Positions 1 through 12,800 of a DNA stretch of 64,000 nt are shown piece by piece (positions within the stretch are counted from its first letter, which is position 1; every line of letters begins with the position of its first letter). Source of the stretch: Locusta migratoria (Eukaryota; Arthropoda; Insecta; Orthoptera; Acrididae); contig CM048744.1 of assembly GCA_026315105.1 (NCBI GenBank), forward strand, positions 976,379,721 to 976,443,720, in the 5' to 3' direction. The position numbers and the translations under genes were made by a program. Under the pieces are notes generated by a model that saw only the letters and a list, made by a program, of their open reading frames with translations, did no database searches and was not told the DNA's origin.

Positions 1-299
1 TGTAATTAGAATCAGGTTCGTTGTACGCCTCATGCCTGTCTAACTGCTGTAGGTAATTCTTGAATCATCAATTGAGTGCACTACTTTGGAGTTTTCTTTT
101 GAATTATAGTATGGAGCTAAGTCATATACTATAACTAGCTATTCATCATGATCAGAAAGGCCATTCTTAACAGAATAAGCCTACCATGTCTTCATAATAT
201 TCGGTGTGAATGTGGTGCTTATTAAATGGATCATTCTAGTCACACTGGGCCCAGTATTATTATTAGAAATTTCAGCTGATGGTACATGTTGTAATTAAA

Positions 300-400
300 T
301 AACATGGACATAAGAAAATTGGTGCTGGTGCCAGGACTTGAACCTGGGTCTCCTGCCCATTAGGCAGTTGGGCTGACCCTGCATCACCCAGGCATATGGA
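300..400 (-). repeat. tRNA-derived SINE head (old)
   Basis: On the minus strand a perfect Pol III B box, GGTTCAAGTCC, lies inside a tRNA-like arm (CCCAGGTTCAAGTCCTGG). No complete tRNA fold or CCA-ready acceptor arm is visible, so this is read as a SINE or tRNA-like relic, not a tRNA gene. The outer limits are uncertain. Confidence 0.5.
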
Positions 401-480
401 GTTCATACTCTTACACAGACTACTCAAGCGTGTACCCTGTCTGAACCAAATTGATGTTGTTCCTCCTACATTAACCACTA

Positions 481-1602
481 CGGTATTTGCCGTCATATAA
501 GACACACCATGTGTATAAGATGCACCCCCACTTTTTAAGACTTCTTTTTTAGGAAAAAAAAAAAAATAATAAATAAAAAAAAAAATAAATAAAAATAAAA
601 GAAAAATACATCAATTGCAACATAATTATAATAGATTTGGTCAGGTACATCAAATATCTAAGGCAGTGCCTTCAATTAGTGTTCATAAACTTTAAGAAGT
701 CGAGTTTCTTGACACTTTGTGCTTATTCGAATGGATATTTTATTTTGCCTATTGCTGTTTACAGTGTGTGCTGACTATGACGCAATGGTTGACAAGAGCA
801 TCATAAAGGCTTACGACATTGACATCTAGGTGGCTCTGGTTTGCTCCGATCAGACGTCGCGCCAAGTATCAGTTCTGGAACTTTACAAGATGAGTGGAAA
901 GGGGGGGGAGGGTTGTGTTCAAAATGACGCATTTTAAGAATTTATTGTTAAGCACAAATATTTATGTAAGTATTTTTGTGATGTTCCATAAACTGTGAGA
1001 ATGATGGATGATTTGTTTCTGTGTACTGATCAGTGCATTGTATGGAGCACAGCATGTTATAAACTCAAAAATACAACTGTGAGAAGCAGAAGCTGTGCAA
1101 ACATCACAAAAAAATTTGTGTACATATTTGCACTTGAGAATACAAATGTATTCTTAATTATTGTCAGATGAAACATGGAAAGTGTTTCATTATTCAAATA
1201 ATGAATACACCGTTACAGGATTGCTGAAAAAAATCGATTATGATGTATCAAATTACGTCGAAAGTTTCTATTTCCTATCAAGTTACCAGTTTGTTATGCC
1301 TGGTACTAAAAACAGTACACAATTCAGAAAACCTTTAGGACATAATAAAGCTCCTGGTGGGTATTTTAGTGCATATTATGTACATATATCAAATAAAAAC
1401 TACAAAAATGTAAGAGATTATCTTAAACCAAATTTTCCACTTATAACATTATTTCCCCTATTTTACATCATTTTTTGAAATCCCTTAAAAGAAATCGAAC
1501 TTGTAGGTACATACTTTAACTGGCAACTGATATATAAGACACAGCCAGTTTTGGACCAATTTTTGTAGGAAAAAAAAGTGTCTTATACGCTGGCAAATAT
1601 GG
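481..1602. mobile_element. Non-autonomous DNA transposon, TA target site, 25-bp terminal inverted repeats
   Basis: The ends are imperfect inverted repeats (CGGTATTTGCC...ATAAGACAC against CCATATTTGCC...ATAAGACAC, about 20 of 25 matching) with TA on both sides. The subterminal regions also mirror each other (GTAGGAAAAAA and AGGAAAAAAA blocks). A 105-codon ORF at 1161-1478 matches nothing I recognise. The TA target suggests the Tc1/mariner/pogo superfamily, but the family is not assigned. Confidence 0.68.
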
Positions 1603-1686
1603 TACTCCATGGTTCATAGTCAGAAGTCCACTCCTAGTGTGCAATTTCACTGAAAGAAACCACAATCCTCAGCATGGATGATTATA

Positions 1687-2947
1687 CAATAGAATCTCGG
1701 TTTTTACGCTTTTCAGGGGACTTTAGTGAAATGGTGTAAAATGCAGGAAATAATGTTTTAAATGGTAAAATATGCTTACCGGATCAGCCTTGCATTTCCG
1801 TAGTTTGTGTGTGATATTATGTACATAATAGACATCTAAATACTTGCCAGGGAGTTGATTATACAATAAAGGTTATCCAAATTTTTACTATTTTAAGCTC
1901 CAGGCAGAACTGTTAATTTTATGGGAAGTGGAAATTTTTGACGTAATTTCAGTCATTATAATCGAGGATGCTGCTATTTTAAGCGCCAGTCGGCAAACTG
2001 GTAATTTTATGGGAAGTAGAAATTTTTTAGTAATTTCATTCATTATAATTGAGGACGCCACTACTGGGCTATAACACATCTTTAAAATTACCTGAACCGC
2101 TTCAATAGATATCGTTTGGATGCCGCTGCCAGGCTATGTAACATCTTCAAAATTACTGTCTTTTACCGGAATTAATTATTTACATAGTAAAACTCCTACA
2201 GTTCTGTTCGTTTTGCATTTTTTGATGTTTCACACGACAATATTCGAGAATTTATTTGCGTTCTCGAGTACAAACAAATGCATAAGTATTTTTGTGACGT
2301 TTGCATAGGATCGGCATCTCTCACTATTATCGCTTTTTTGAGGTTGTGGGTATTATGATACCCAACTGTGACAGATAAAGTTCTTTATTAATCAGAAATA
2401 TGTTATCACAAAAACAACGCAACTATTTATTCTCACTTCAACAAAGCAACTGGTTCTGATTGTTTGAGTACTCGCCATCCGCTCTGGCAAAGAAGCTAGT
2501 GCAAAGACAAACTACACCACCACAAATCAGCATTATTCTCTCGTTAACAAACCGTTCTGTATGTCTGAGTACATGCCAGGTGCTCTGCCAAAGTTGCTGG
2601 TGAAAAGAAGAACTACATTGCCACAAATCGGCGCGTCTTTGTCAACAACGAAACGTGAAATATACGTTTGAATAACCGCAAAGTGTCAAGAAACTCGAAT
2701 GCAAATAATTTTTAAGCACTATACTTTAAGGGGAAAGCCATGCTAGTGTCAATTATGTACATTATGTCATTTTTCTTCACGAACATGGTCTCAAAAAGTG
2801 TAAAACGCAGGAAAAGTGTAAATATGTTAATGCAAAAACGAGGGTGAATTAACATTGTAAACATAGGAAATTTGACGGGACCGACAAAAAATGGTGTAAA
2901 TGGCAGGAAAACATAAAAACCGAGAATGTAAAAACGAGGTTTTACTG
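1687..2947. mobile_element. pogo/Tigger-like non-autonomous DNA element
   Basis: The left end is CAATAGAATCTCGGTTTTTA and the right end, inverted, is CAGTAAAACCTCGTTTTTA; each is flanked by TA. CAGTARAACCTCG-type termini are typical of pogo/Tigger elements. Inside are two diverged tandem duplications: about 82 bp around 1893-2060 (GTTAATTTTATGGGAAGTGG against GGTAATTTTATGGGAAGTAG) and about 110 bp around 2455-2640. No transposase ORF is seen. Confidence 0.65.
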
Positions 2948-2959
2948 TAGTTAAGAATT

Positions 2960-3360
2960 TCCGCATCTATCCTGAAGTTTACTTGAAATCATTCAAGGGA
3001 AATGGAAGGCTGATCTGTTTGAGAAGTTTCATTTCCAGTCCTTTTATGACCTTAATTTGTGCTCCACTTCTGTTGACATCAATATTCCTAATATTATCCT
3101 TCAAGTACTGGTGCAGATAACTAATTACAGGTTGTGGCTGAATACACTTATGAATACACACAAGATCATTTTGGAACAAATAAGGACTGTGGTCCCTACA
3201 TGCAATATGACTCTGTGATTGGGAAAGTTGTGGAAATTACAATGTGGATTAACAAAATCTACCTCTGTACTTAACATTAAAAAAATGGAAATTTGGTAAA
3301 GAGCCTTATAGAGTAGTATGATTCTTATCAATAATGGAGATAGATAGCAAATTACTGCAG
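2960..3360. other. Intron sequence; unassigned small ORF
   Basis: A minus-strand ORF at 2979-3179 (ends ISLPFPLNDFK) has plausible amino-acid composition but no family I recognise and no good splice sites in the host gene's phase. It could be a relic of a mobile element. Nothing else is seen. Confidence 0.3.
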
Positions 3361-3500
3361 AGACAATCATTGAGCCACAGACAAGAACATATAATGCACA
3401 ATCACATTCCACTTAACTTTTCAGCCACAACCTTCATCAGAAAAAGACACATTCACACAATCAGTCAGACATATCTCAAACAAATGTGACCACCATCTGT
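3360..3500 (-). repeat. Old PLE terminus (minus orientation)
   Basis: Reversed, the sequence reads CTGATGAAGG, a G/T-rich gap, then CTGAAAAG: the same order as the hammerhead-like ends found elsewhere in the window. It is diverged, and its boundaries are unclear. Confidence 0.4.
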
Positions 3501-4255
3501 TGCCACTCTGGCACTCACAGCACCTTGACAGGAGAGTTACAGTTGTGAAATGCTTGTCAGAGTTTGCCATTTTTAGTGACCAAACAATATTTTACTGTTC
3601 AGACACTCTGCATATCTGTGCTGTAATTGCTACAAGCTGAATGAAAGTTCCAGCAACACTGCAAATATTTGTTATCCATGTGTTATCTACTCATAATGTT
3701 ACGTACTCTTCTTCATCTCTGTTTCTGACAGTCTCCTCCTTCACCATGACCCATATTCTCCTTATTTTATTAACTGATGAGACTATCCTAATCAGATAAA
3801 GTGTTTGCTTTGATGTCCATATTACATAATAGCCAGTTATGACTTGGGCTAATTTAATTGCATTAGCAACCAAGCAAAAAATCAACTGTTTTATAAAAGA
3901 CAAGTCTGCTCTTTCTGTTATTTTAAATCATAGGTGTTTTTATATGTTTCCACTATTTGGAACTAATTACCTACTTATCCAACTTTACACTATTCATCAT
4001 TAGATATACAAATTGCTAGAATTAAAATCTTTGGCAGTGGGAACATGAGTTTTAATTAACTGCTACATTTCAGAGTCCAAATATTCTGATAAATTCTGCA
4101 ATGAGAAGCATGATCACTACTTTAAACATCTTGTTCAGAAATAAAGGTTTTTTAAACAATTTTATGGTATAATGAACTTTTTTATGATACAAATGTAGCA
4201 AATTAACATTCCTAAGGTAAAAAAGACATGTTACCCGTCATGCAAATAGTAATTT
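3500..4255. other. Intron sequence without recognisable features
   Basis: AT-rich sequence with short ORFs only. No exon, RNA gene or terminal repeats were seen. Confidence 0.5.
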
Positions 4256-4259
4256 AGTA

Positions 4260-5512
4260 AACACACCAAGGTAGACATTTGTAGAAAGCAAAGAAGTTGG
4301 ACAGAGAGAACATTGAGGCAGAGGCACTGTCCACAGAACGAGGCAAAAATGTTAAAGAATGGTGGGCGGGAATTTGAATTTAGCAGAGGTTGAGGCTAGG
4401 TGGGCAACGGGAAGAGAGAATATGCTGAAGGACAAGTTCCCACCTCCGGAGTTCTGAAACATTGGTGTCGGTGGGAAGTATTCAAATAACCCGGACGATG
4501 TAACACTGTGCCAAGATGTGCTGGCTGTGCACCAAGGCATGTTTAGCCACGAGGTGATCCTCATTATCAACAAACACTGTCTGCCTGTGACCATTCATGT
4601 GAATGGACAGTTTGTTGCTGGTCATTCCCAGATAGAACACTTCACAGTGCAGGCATCACAAATGGCTCTGCCCTTGATTGTGTACACCTTCCAGGTTATG
4701 GGACTGGAGTAAGTGGTGGTGGAAGGGTGCGTAGGGCAGGTTTTACAACGGGGGTGGTTACATGGGTTGAAACCAGAGTGTAGGGAAGGTGGATTGGGAA
4801 TTTAATTGGGATGGACTAGGAGGTTACGAAGGTTATGTGGGCAGCGGAAAGAGATATATATATATATACACAATTTCATTACTTTGCAGTCTGTTATCCA
4901 GCACACATTTCTCACTTTTTGATCCCATACATTATGTCACCTTACTATAAAAACGCACAAAAACACACATACAAGCTTTGCAACCATTGGTAGCTTCTTC
5001 AGGAAAAGAGGAAGGAAGGAGGAGAGAAAGGGAAGGATACGGGTTTTAAGAAAATGGAAAAGGAGTCATTCCAATCCCAGGAGCAGAAGGACTTACCTTA
5101 AGGGGAAAAAAGGAAACGTAAACAAGCGCGCACACACCCACACACATACACACGCAAACACAACAAAGCTTTTTAAAAATGTCTACCTTGTTGTGTTTGC
5201 GTGTGTATGTATGTGTGTGGGTAATTGTGGGCTTGTTTACCTTTCCTTTTTTTCCCCTTAATGTAAGTCCTTGCACTCCTGGGATTGGAATGACTCCTTT
5301 TCCACTTCCTTAAAACCCGTATCCTTCCCTTTCTCCCCTCATTCCTCTTTTCCTGAAGAAGGGACCAACGATTGCGAAAGCTTGAATGCTTGTGTGTGTT
5401 TTTATTTGTGTTTTTTTATGTCTATCGGCGAGCCTGTGTGTTGGGGAAGTCAAACAATCTATATTTTTACACATATTTTTCCCACCAGGAAAATCTCTTA
5501 CTATAATATATG
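4260..5512. mobile_element. Rearranged PLE fragment: endonuclease remnant plus inverted terminal repeats
   Basis: 4260-4850 on the minus strand is the decayed end of a PLE GIY-YIG endonuclease, closely matching 12690-13230. After a (TA)n tract, 4965-5165 (minus) and 5185-5512 (plus) are two copies of the PLE terminal repeat facing each other (shared AAAACCCGTATCCTTCCC-type blocks and TG/CA-rich loop). The right end carries the tail motif CCCACCAGGAAAATCTC...CTATAATATA, shared with other PLE copies here. The right boundary is 22 bp from the edge of exon 14. Confidence 0.72.
5350..5390 (+). ncRNA. Hammerhead-like core in PLE terminal repeat
   Basis: The order is CTGAAGA, AGGGACCAACGATTGC, GAAA, GCTTG. 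The core bases are present; stem II is poor, so this copy may be inactive. GAAAGCTT allows a self-complementary AGCU stem III and a CUU cleavage triplet. Confidence 0.4.
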
Positions 5513-5534
5513 CTGACAGAATTTTATCACTCAC

Positions 5535-5639
5535 CAGTTGTTGTTGATGGCAGAGATCCTTCTTGGTCTTGCTCAAGAAAGTTTGTGAATGGTGGAGCAG
5601 GTCTCTTGCCTGGCATGTGTGGTGGCATTGCAACAGCCA
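5535..5639 (-). CDS. ITIH-like exon 14: proline-rich linker, last exon seen
   Basis: It encodes AVAMPPHMPGKRPAPPFTNF, then LEQDQEGSLPSTTTG; the first codon is split with exon 13 (A plus TG). The acceptor is ATTTCCAG/TGGCTG and the donor AACTG/GTGAGT. Low-complexity Pro/Gly/Ser linkers are usual between the post-VWA region and the C-terminal domain. It ends in phase 1, so at least one more exon follows. Confidence 0.82.
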
Positions 5640-8600
5640 CTGGAAATATATTACAAGGAAATTAATTATCATTTCATGAAATTGGCACACATTTCAAGCA
5701 GTAGAAAACTTACTGATTTTGTTGTGGTATGGGGCTGTGTCCATAGTTTCTGTAGCATCTTTTGGGATTTCAGCATGGAATGTGATAGTACTGTTTCGTC
5801 CAGCAGATGGTTTTACCACAACAAGAGATGTAACAGAGGTCACAAATTGATACTGGAATAAACCAGATAAAGATATTTAGCAGTATTATATTTAAAAAAT
5901 CACACATTATCAGCTACATACTTGGTTCATATTAGTTTCAGAATATGACCTATTCCTTTGAATGTCAATGTAGAAACTGGGCCTGTTGTAAAAGAACCAT
6001 TAAGTGCAGCTAGTGACATAACACTACAAAATGACTTTCTTAAAAACAAAGCATGTAACAGATACACATCCAGATCATGAACTTTACTCCCACTCACTAA
6101 CTAATGTTGTTTCTAGCACAGGCAGCAACATTCTGGGATGTAGAAAGAATCAAGCAATCACAAACAATTATATGAATATCCAAATACTACATTAACTACT
6201 ATTTAGTGATAATGTTACTTGGAATCATGTGGCAGTAAATACATGACCATAAGATTATATTATGTTGTCTGTGTGTGTGTCTTTTGTATGTGCCTGTCGC
6301 AGCTTGTCGCCGTGTCTTTGCGGTGAGTTGTGGACTGTCCTTGTTTCTATATTATTACTCATTTAATAATTATTGTTTATTACTGTGAATAAGGAATGAC
6401 TATGGGGTAAAACATCTGAAAGAAAATTGTTCCAGTGATTCATAATATAAATGATTGAAGCAGTTTGCAATTTAAAAAGAAAGGAAGAATTTTCAGACAT
6501 CTCATGCAATTTTGAAGATTTCAGTGTGTTAGTAAATGTTATTCAGTAATTATAGAAAATGATAGTGAAAATCACCAAATTTTATGTAAACTGTGATTAA
6601 TTAAAATTTTAAATACACATGGCATGTTGAGTAATTTGTTACTGAGAACTGAACATACACAAAATATAAGAGCAAGCTTTCTAACACAGACAATCTGTAT
6701 GTGTATTTTGGTAACAGATTCAGCCTACCATAAGCTGGTCACAAGAGACTATATGTGTGCTATAGAGAAACAATACTGTAGTAAATTGTCTTGGCACTGG
6801 TTCGTGTTAAAATTTGGTGGCAATAATAACCACCAATTTATCCTTGGAAAAACTCAATCTCACTGAATCTGTAACAAAAACATTATTTAATGTGACCTGC
6901 AGAACTGTGTAGGGTGTCTATATTTGGCACACAGCTTTTTATAGCCATGAAACATTATGCAGTTTCTGACAGAGCTGATATGAACTGCTGACAGAAAAGA
7001 TGCACCACAGAGTGAGTGGACACTTGAATATCAGTAGGCAGACACGGATGGCTATGTCGCATAGTCTCAAAATTCTCCTATGGTCCCTACAACTGACAGT
7101 GCCCCTCCCCATCCTACATCTTCTCCCTCTCAAATCTTGTATTGTTCCCCTCCATCTTCATTATAATCCCCTTTTTACTCCTCCTACTTTTAATTATACC
7201 TCTCTTCCCTTCCTCCTCTGTGTTGTGTTCCTAAGCTGGATCTCTTTCCACCAATCCACAACCTATGACAATATAGTTCGGTAAATAGTCCTCCAACATT
7301 AATGTAGATGAACTATGAAACACAGTTACCTTAAAAAGTGTCACCTTCCATAACTATGCACCACTGAGCTCTGCAATACAGGTTCTGAAAACTTCCTATT
7401 CCCTTGACTCAAACTTGCTTTGAAAGGAAAGAGATTTGGCGGTGTTTCTGATATCCAACAAAATGTGACAAGGCTTTTGAACACCATCCCAAAGGAGGAC
7501 TGCACAAAGTTTTCCACACATGTATTGTAGAGCACAGCAGTGCATAGTTATGGAAGGTGACAATTTTGAGGGACATTATGGTAACTGTCGTTCATAGTTC
7601 AACTACATTAATGTTACAGGACTATTCTCCAAAATTTATTGTCATAGTTTGTATTATCTGCACACTCCATCAGGCAGGACTGGTATGTCTGCTCCAGTCC
7701 ATCTCTCATTCTGCATCTTTTTCTTCTGTTTCCCCCTCCCCATCTCTGTCCCTTCACTCCCACATTTACTTAGTCTCAATGAGAGCTTTTTACCTGGAAT
7801 GCAGCACCCAGAAATGACAACCATTAGTAGGCAAATTTTGGCTGTGTTATTTTATGAATATGTGTGTGGATTTTCTGATGAAGACTGTGGCCAATAGTGT
7901 TAGTGATTGTTTTTTCTTCGTGCCTGTCTGCGGCTCGATGCTTTTCACAATGTGTAGTAACCAATCCTCATTATATTGTAATTAATGATCAAAAATTTCA
8001 CCCAATGTATGTTTGAGGATTAAATGGTACTCAGTTTTTCAGATATTCACATTATATACTGGTATTGCAAAATATATATTTTACATTTTAACTGTACAAT
8101 GTGTAATTGAGTAGCATTGTTTACAGATGGAAAGTCACACTTTGACATAAAAATTTTCATATTCTTACATAAAGTAGTTGCAGTTACCTTTAAGGCAATA
8201 TCTAGTGCCATTTCTTTAGGAGAAAACTTTACAGTTTCTTTGTTCATTGTATTCTGCTGTAACTGCATTTGACTAGGTTCATCTTTTTCTTCCAAAATTA
8301 AAGCCTCATCAAGGAGCTGCTTTACGTATAGATAAGCCCATAGTTTTTCCAGAACTCCATAACTGCTCTCACTACTTTTCTGTAAATAATTTAAACCAGG
8401 TCAATCTAGAAAAACTAGTGGATTTTTAAATGCATTGCTCGAAATATCATAACTACATGTTGCACATAAAATTGTGAAAGTACTTACAGCTTGCTTCTTT
8501 TCTTGTATAACTTCACTGGCAAATTGTTGGTAATGTTTCCCAAAGCTCCAAGCAGATACTTCAGGGGAAATATTTGCTATGTGATCATCTTCATTGTCTT

Positions 8601-9787
8601 TCCTTATTTTACCAGCAACAACCAACTCACTTCCTTTATAAAATGACTGAAACTTGCTTTGGGTCAGTGCTGTTTCGTCTATCTGTAAAATGAAAATCAA
8701 AGTCAGTTCCACACTTTGGAATTTAATATTTGGGTAGATGCAAGAGTCCTACATATGGATAACAAGTTAATCCTAATGGAGGTGGTGTGATGATGTCTCC
8801 CTTAAAACTGTTAGAAAATTTTGTGTGCATTGGTGTTGTGTATTTTACTCTGATGACTGCTTCCACAGTGTACTGTAGTGTCACATTCGTGTTGCTACAT
8901 ATCAATGGAAAGGATGTGGTTAACCCTGCTGTCAACACATGATCTACTTCTCTTGAACATATCACACAGATTCTTTAGTGAAATGACTAAACAGTTTTGT
9001 TTATGCAATAAGTGTTCTTAAAGTGACTTCACTTTCAAGAAATATTATCAAAGATATTTTATATCAGTTGTGAGATATGGCATAATTTTTGGTGTTGTTG
9101 AAAAAGAAAACCACCTCAGAGTGTTCAAGGTAAAGACATAATCATCAGAGAGAGAGCTATGTTGGGAATAAATAACAGGAAATTACGCAAACTGTTACTC
9201 TTAAGCTTTATGGCAATTCCTTCCATATTTATAAAAGAAATATTCCACTTCGTACTAAAAGAAAAACCATATTTTACAAGGAAGATCTTTTACAGTACAT
9301 ATGTTTGTGAAAGAAGCTACAGGTAGACTACATATTATTTGAAAATATCCTGTATTAGCTTAACAATAATGTATGGTCCACATTCTAGGTCTGCAAGCTA
9401 TAAACGACTGAAGCAAGTGTGGAAAAATATTTTAATGGCAAAATACAACTGTGGAAGAGTTTATAAATGAAGAAGAAAAATAACATATATTAATTGTTTT
9501 TTTTATTAGTTTTTGTTTTACTACAGTAAGGTCTCCCTCTCTCTCTCTCTTTCTGGAAGTGTTCGTTGGAAAAACCTGGCATTGCTCATGTAACAATTTC
9601 AAACATTCCCATTTTGTTTTATATACTTTAACACATTGCAGTCAGGCCACAGAGACTGCTGCAATCCCTCATAAGTCATACACTTTTGTGCCTTTTTTGC
9701 ATGGCTCCTGACCAAAATATAATGAAGGAAAGCAAAACCCTTTAGCTGATAGTTGTATCACTATTCTATATCTCAACATTTATTTAA

Positions 9788-9821
<34 letters not shown>

Positions 9822-12800
9822 AAAGATCTGACATATTGACATAATCATTACATTTTGAAAATTAGAAAATTCAGAGGTAGAAAAAAAAGTTTGTAATTGC
9901 AATGAACTAGAATTTATTATAAAATGAATGTACAAAACTATTTCAATGTCACAATTCTTTTCATTGAGCAAAATTTGACTTTGTGTGATATTGCTTGAAG
10001 CAGTCAGGTAGACATAATCCTGCATTGCATTTCTTCAGGAGATTTATCCACATTTTACAAGTACTAGGTTTTATATTGTTATTTTAAACCAAAACTTTAG
10101 TAGTATTACTTTTGTGAATGTTCCCTGCTGAAAAATTTATGAAGTACTAAACATGTAAAACAACTTGTTTTCTTATTTAAATTTGCACCAAACACTGGAG
10201 TAAGGATAAAATATTTTCTTCCTTTATTTGCTGATAAATATGGTCTCATGTTATTGTAATGCATACAAGATTAATACTGAAGTATGTGATCAAAATGTTT
10301 AACTGTTTACATATAACAATGCTGTTAACTTTGCTAACCTCAGTTACAACAATGAAACTCACCGTTGATCTCACATAGCTGAAAGTCACATTGGACAACA
10401 CAGGTGATGAGACTTCTTGGTAAAATGATTGAAGCTGAAGAGCTGCATCAGCTGCTTCATAAATCTTCCGAGCAAATCCATTATTTTGCAGTGCCAAACG
10501 TTTAAGGAAAATGAAACTGGCAGTGTCCCCAAACGCCAGTGTAAAAATAGTTGCCTGTAAAATAAATAAAATTGAAAGTGTTTCTCTATGTAAATTTCTT
10601 CATTTTGTTCGTTTCATTGGTTATGATTCTATCCAAAGTTTGCAGACTTTACTGTACTTGGTAATTGCTTTCCAGTTGGCCAGTTTCACAGAGTTTCCTC
10701 TACTATTACATATTAAGCTTCTAATCATTTACATATAGATCTGACATTTTATTTTCATGTAATTTTTGTGACAATTCTGTTTCCTTTGCTGCAACAATTG
10801 ATATATAAGTGAATGCTCAGATTAAAATGTACAAATCTCATTATGCACACGTATAAAACATGGTTTACTTGTATCAGATTTTACTCGATAACATACCTTA
10901 GTCTCTGTGTTATGTGCCCTTACTCCAGCAAGAATCTTGGATGGACGGATCTGCCCTATCGTGGCCACGCCATCCGTGAGGAAGAGAATCATTGGTTGGG
11001 GAAGGTCAGTTGCATTTTTGTTCTCTGTGTCATACTGCCTTTTTGATGCTAACTGCAGGGCTTTCCTTAAAGCCTCATAAATATTGGTTCCTGTATCAAA
11101 ATTACTCATAAGTGAACAAGAACAAGTATCAAAAGAAAATATTATGAATGATCTTCAGGCAATAAGAGATCAGGTTAACCCTTAACTGGTGCCATGTGTC
11201 TGTGAGAAGACTGTCAAACTTCTTGGTAGTCATTCCCAATCCCTTCCCATATAGTATTGTTTCACCTTTTGCTCAGGGTACCTTTCAATTGGAGTCTGTT
11301 GAATGTAGCATACTGTTTGCACTATTTGTCATTCAACAAATCCACAGACTGGCAGACTTAGGACATTAATTGTGTGATTATTTTTCATCAGATATGTTTA
11401 ACAACATTTTGTATTTGTTGTGATAATTATGGTGTAATATTTTATGGTTATTACTGGCAGTGCCTCCTGATTAATTTGCATAATATGGGGCCTTTATCAG
11501 AATCATCTCATAATTCAAAACAACCTGAACAGACTTGTTGCTCTAAACAAGTTATGAGAATAAATGAACCCAAATTCAAAATGAATTTGGAAGAAATAAT
11601 AAATGAAACTCTGGACAACAATGATACTAATCCAGATTACAAGACAGAAAGAGATGACAATGCAATATCAAAACAAAGTGGAAGTTAACAACTTCTAACA
11701 TAGGAACAGATGAAAATGAACTAGGCACAAAAAAAGGTCGTTATCATCCTAATTTGTGCTTTTTTGGCAGGCAAAACTGCTTGAAGTGGAGAAATGTACT
11801 ATCACCAATTAATTTTAGAAAAACATGCCATAACATTATATTGTAGTTCATGGTCTGTGTTGTAGGGCTAGTGCTTTGGGTAAGGATGCAGGAACTGAAT
11901 AAGTATGAAAACATTTTAGAAACATTTTAGATGAGATTCTACTGTGTTCAAACAACAAAATAAGTAAAATGAAAGTACTCTCATATGTTCTCTTCATCCT
12001 TAGCAAATCGGACACAAAGTGTTAATACCTCATGAACTAAATGGGAACTCTAGAACATGTTTCTCAGATGCAAGAGAAATAAAAAGTAGGGTACCTCAAG
12101 AATCCACACTAGGCCTATCCTCTTCCTTCTATATATAAATGATGTAGGTCAAAGCATTGAATCACTTATAAATATCTTGTTAGCTGATGACATCAGTATG
12201 CTTCTAACAGGGGAACCCCCACTGAACTACAAACAATTATAAATACAGTTACAAACCATATAAATGACTGGTTTGAAGCAATAGATTAATAATAAATATG
12301 TCTAAAATGATATTTCTAAATTTCAGCTTAAAGGGGCAAGTGCCCAGCTCCTTTGCGACAGTAAATACCAATGAAATTGGATTCTCAATAGAACAAAAAT
12401 TTTATATAAAATAAAGATTTTTGACTTACCTAAAGTACAGGCTCGTCGAAAGAAACACCAAACACACACAAAAACACACAAACATTCGAGCTTTCGCCAC
12501 CAGTGGTGGCCTCTTTGGGAAAAAGAGCGAGGAAGGAGAGGAGAAAGGGAAGGATATGGGTTTTAAGGAAGTGGAAAAGGAGCCATTCCAATCCCAGGAG
12601 TGGAAGGACTTACCTTAGGGGACAAAAAGGAAGGTAAACAAATACACACACACTCACACATATCCACATCCAAACACACCTAGGCAGACATATGTAGAAA
12701 CCAAAGAAGTTGGGCAGAGATACCACTTCAGGCAGAGGCTCTGTCCACAGAACCGAGGCAAAGATGTTAAAGATGGCGGGCGGGAATTAGAATTTAGCGG

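Noticed and set aside
300..400. tRNA gene on the minus strand
   Set aside because: Good B box but no complete acceptor and D arms; kept as a SINE-like remnant.
2979..3179. Next exon of the ITIH-like gene
   Set aside because: The frame is open and on the right strand, but it lacks ITIH C-terminal motifs and a suitable acceptor in phase 1.
5310..5690. 126-codon minus-strand ORF
   Set aside because: It runs from PLE terminal repeat into exon 14 in a different frame from the conserved ITIH frame.
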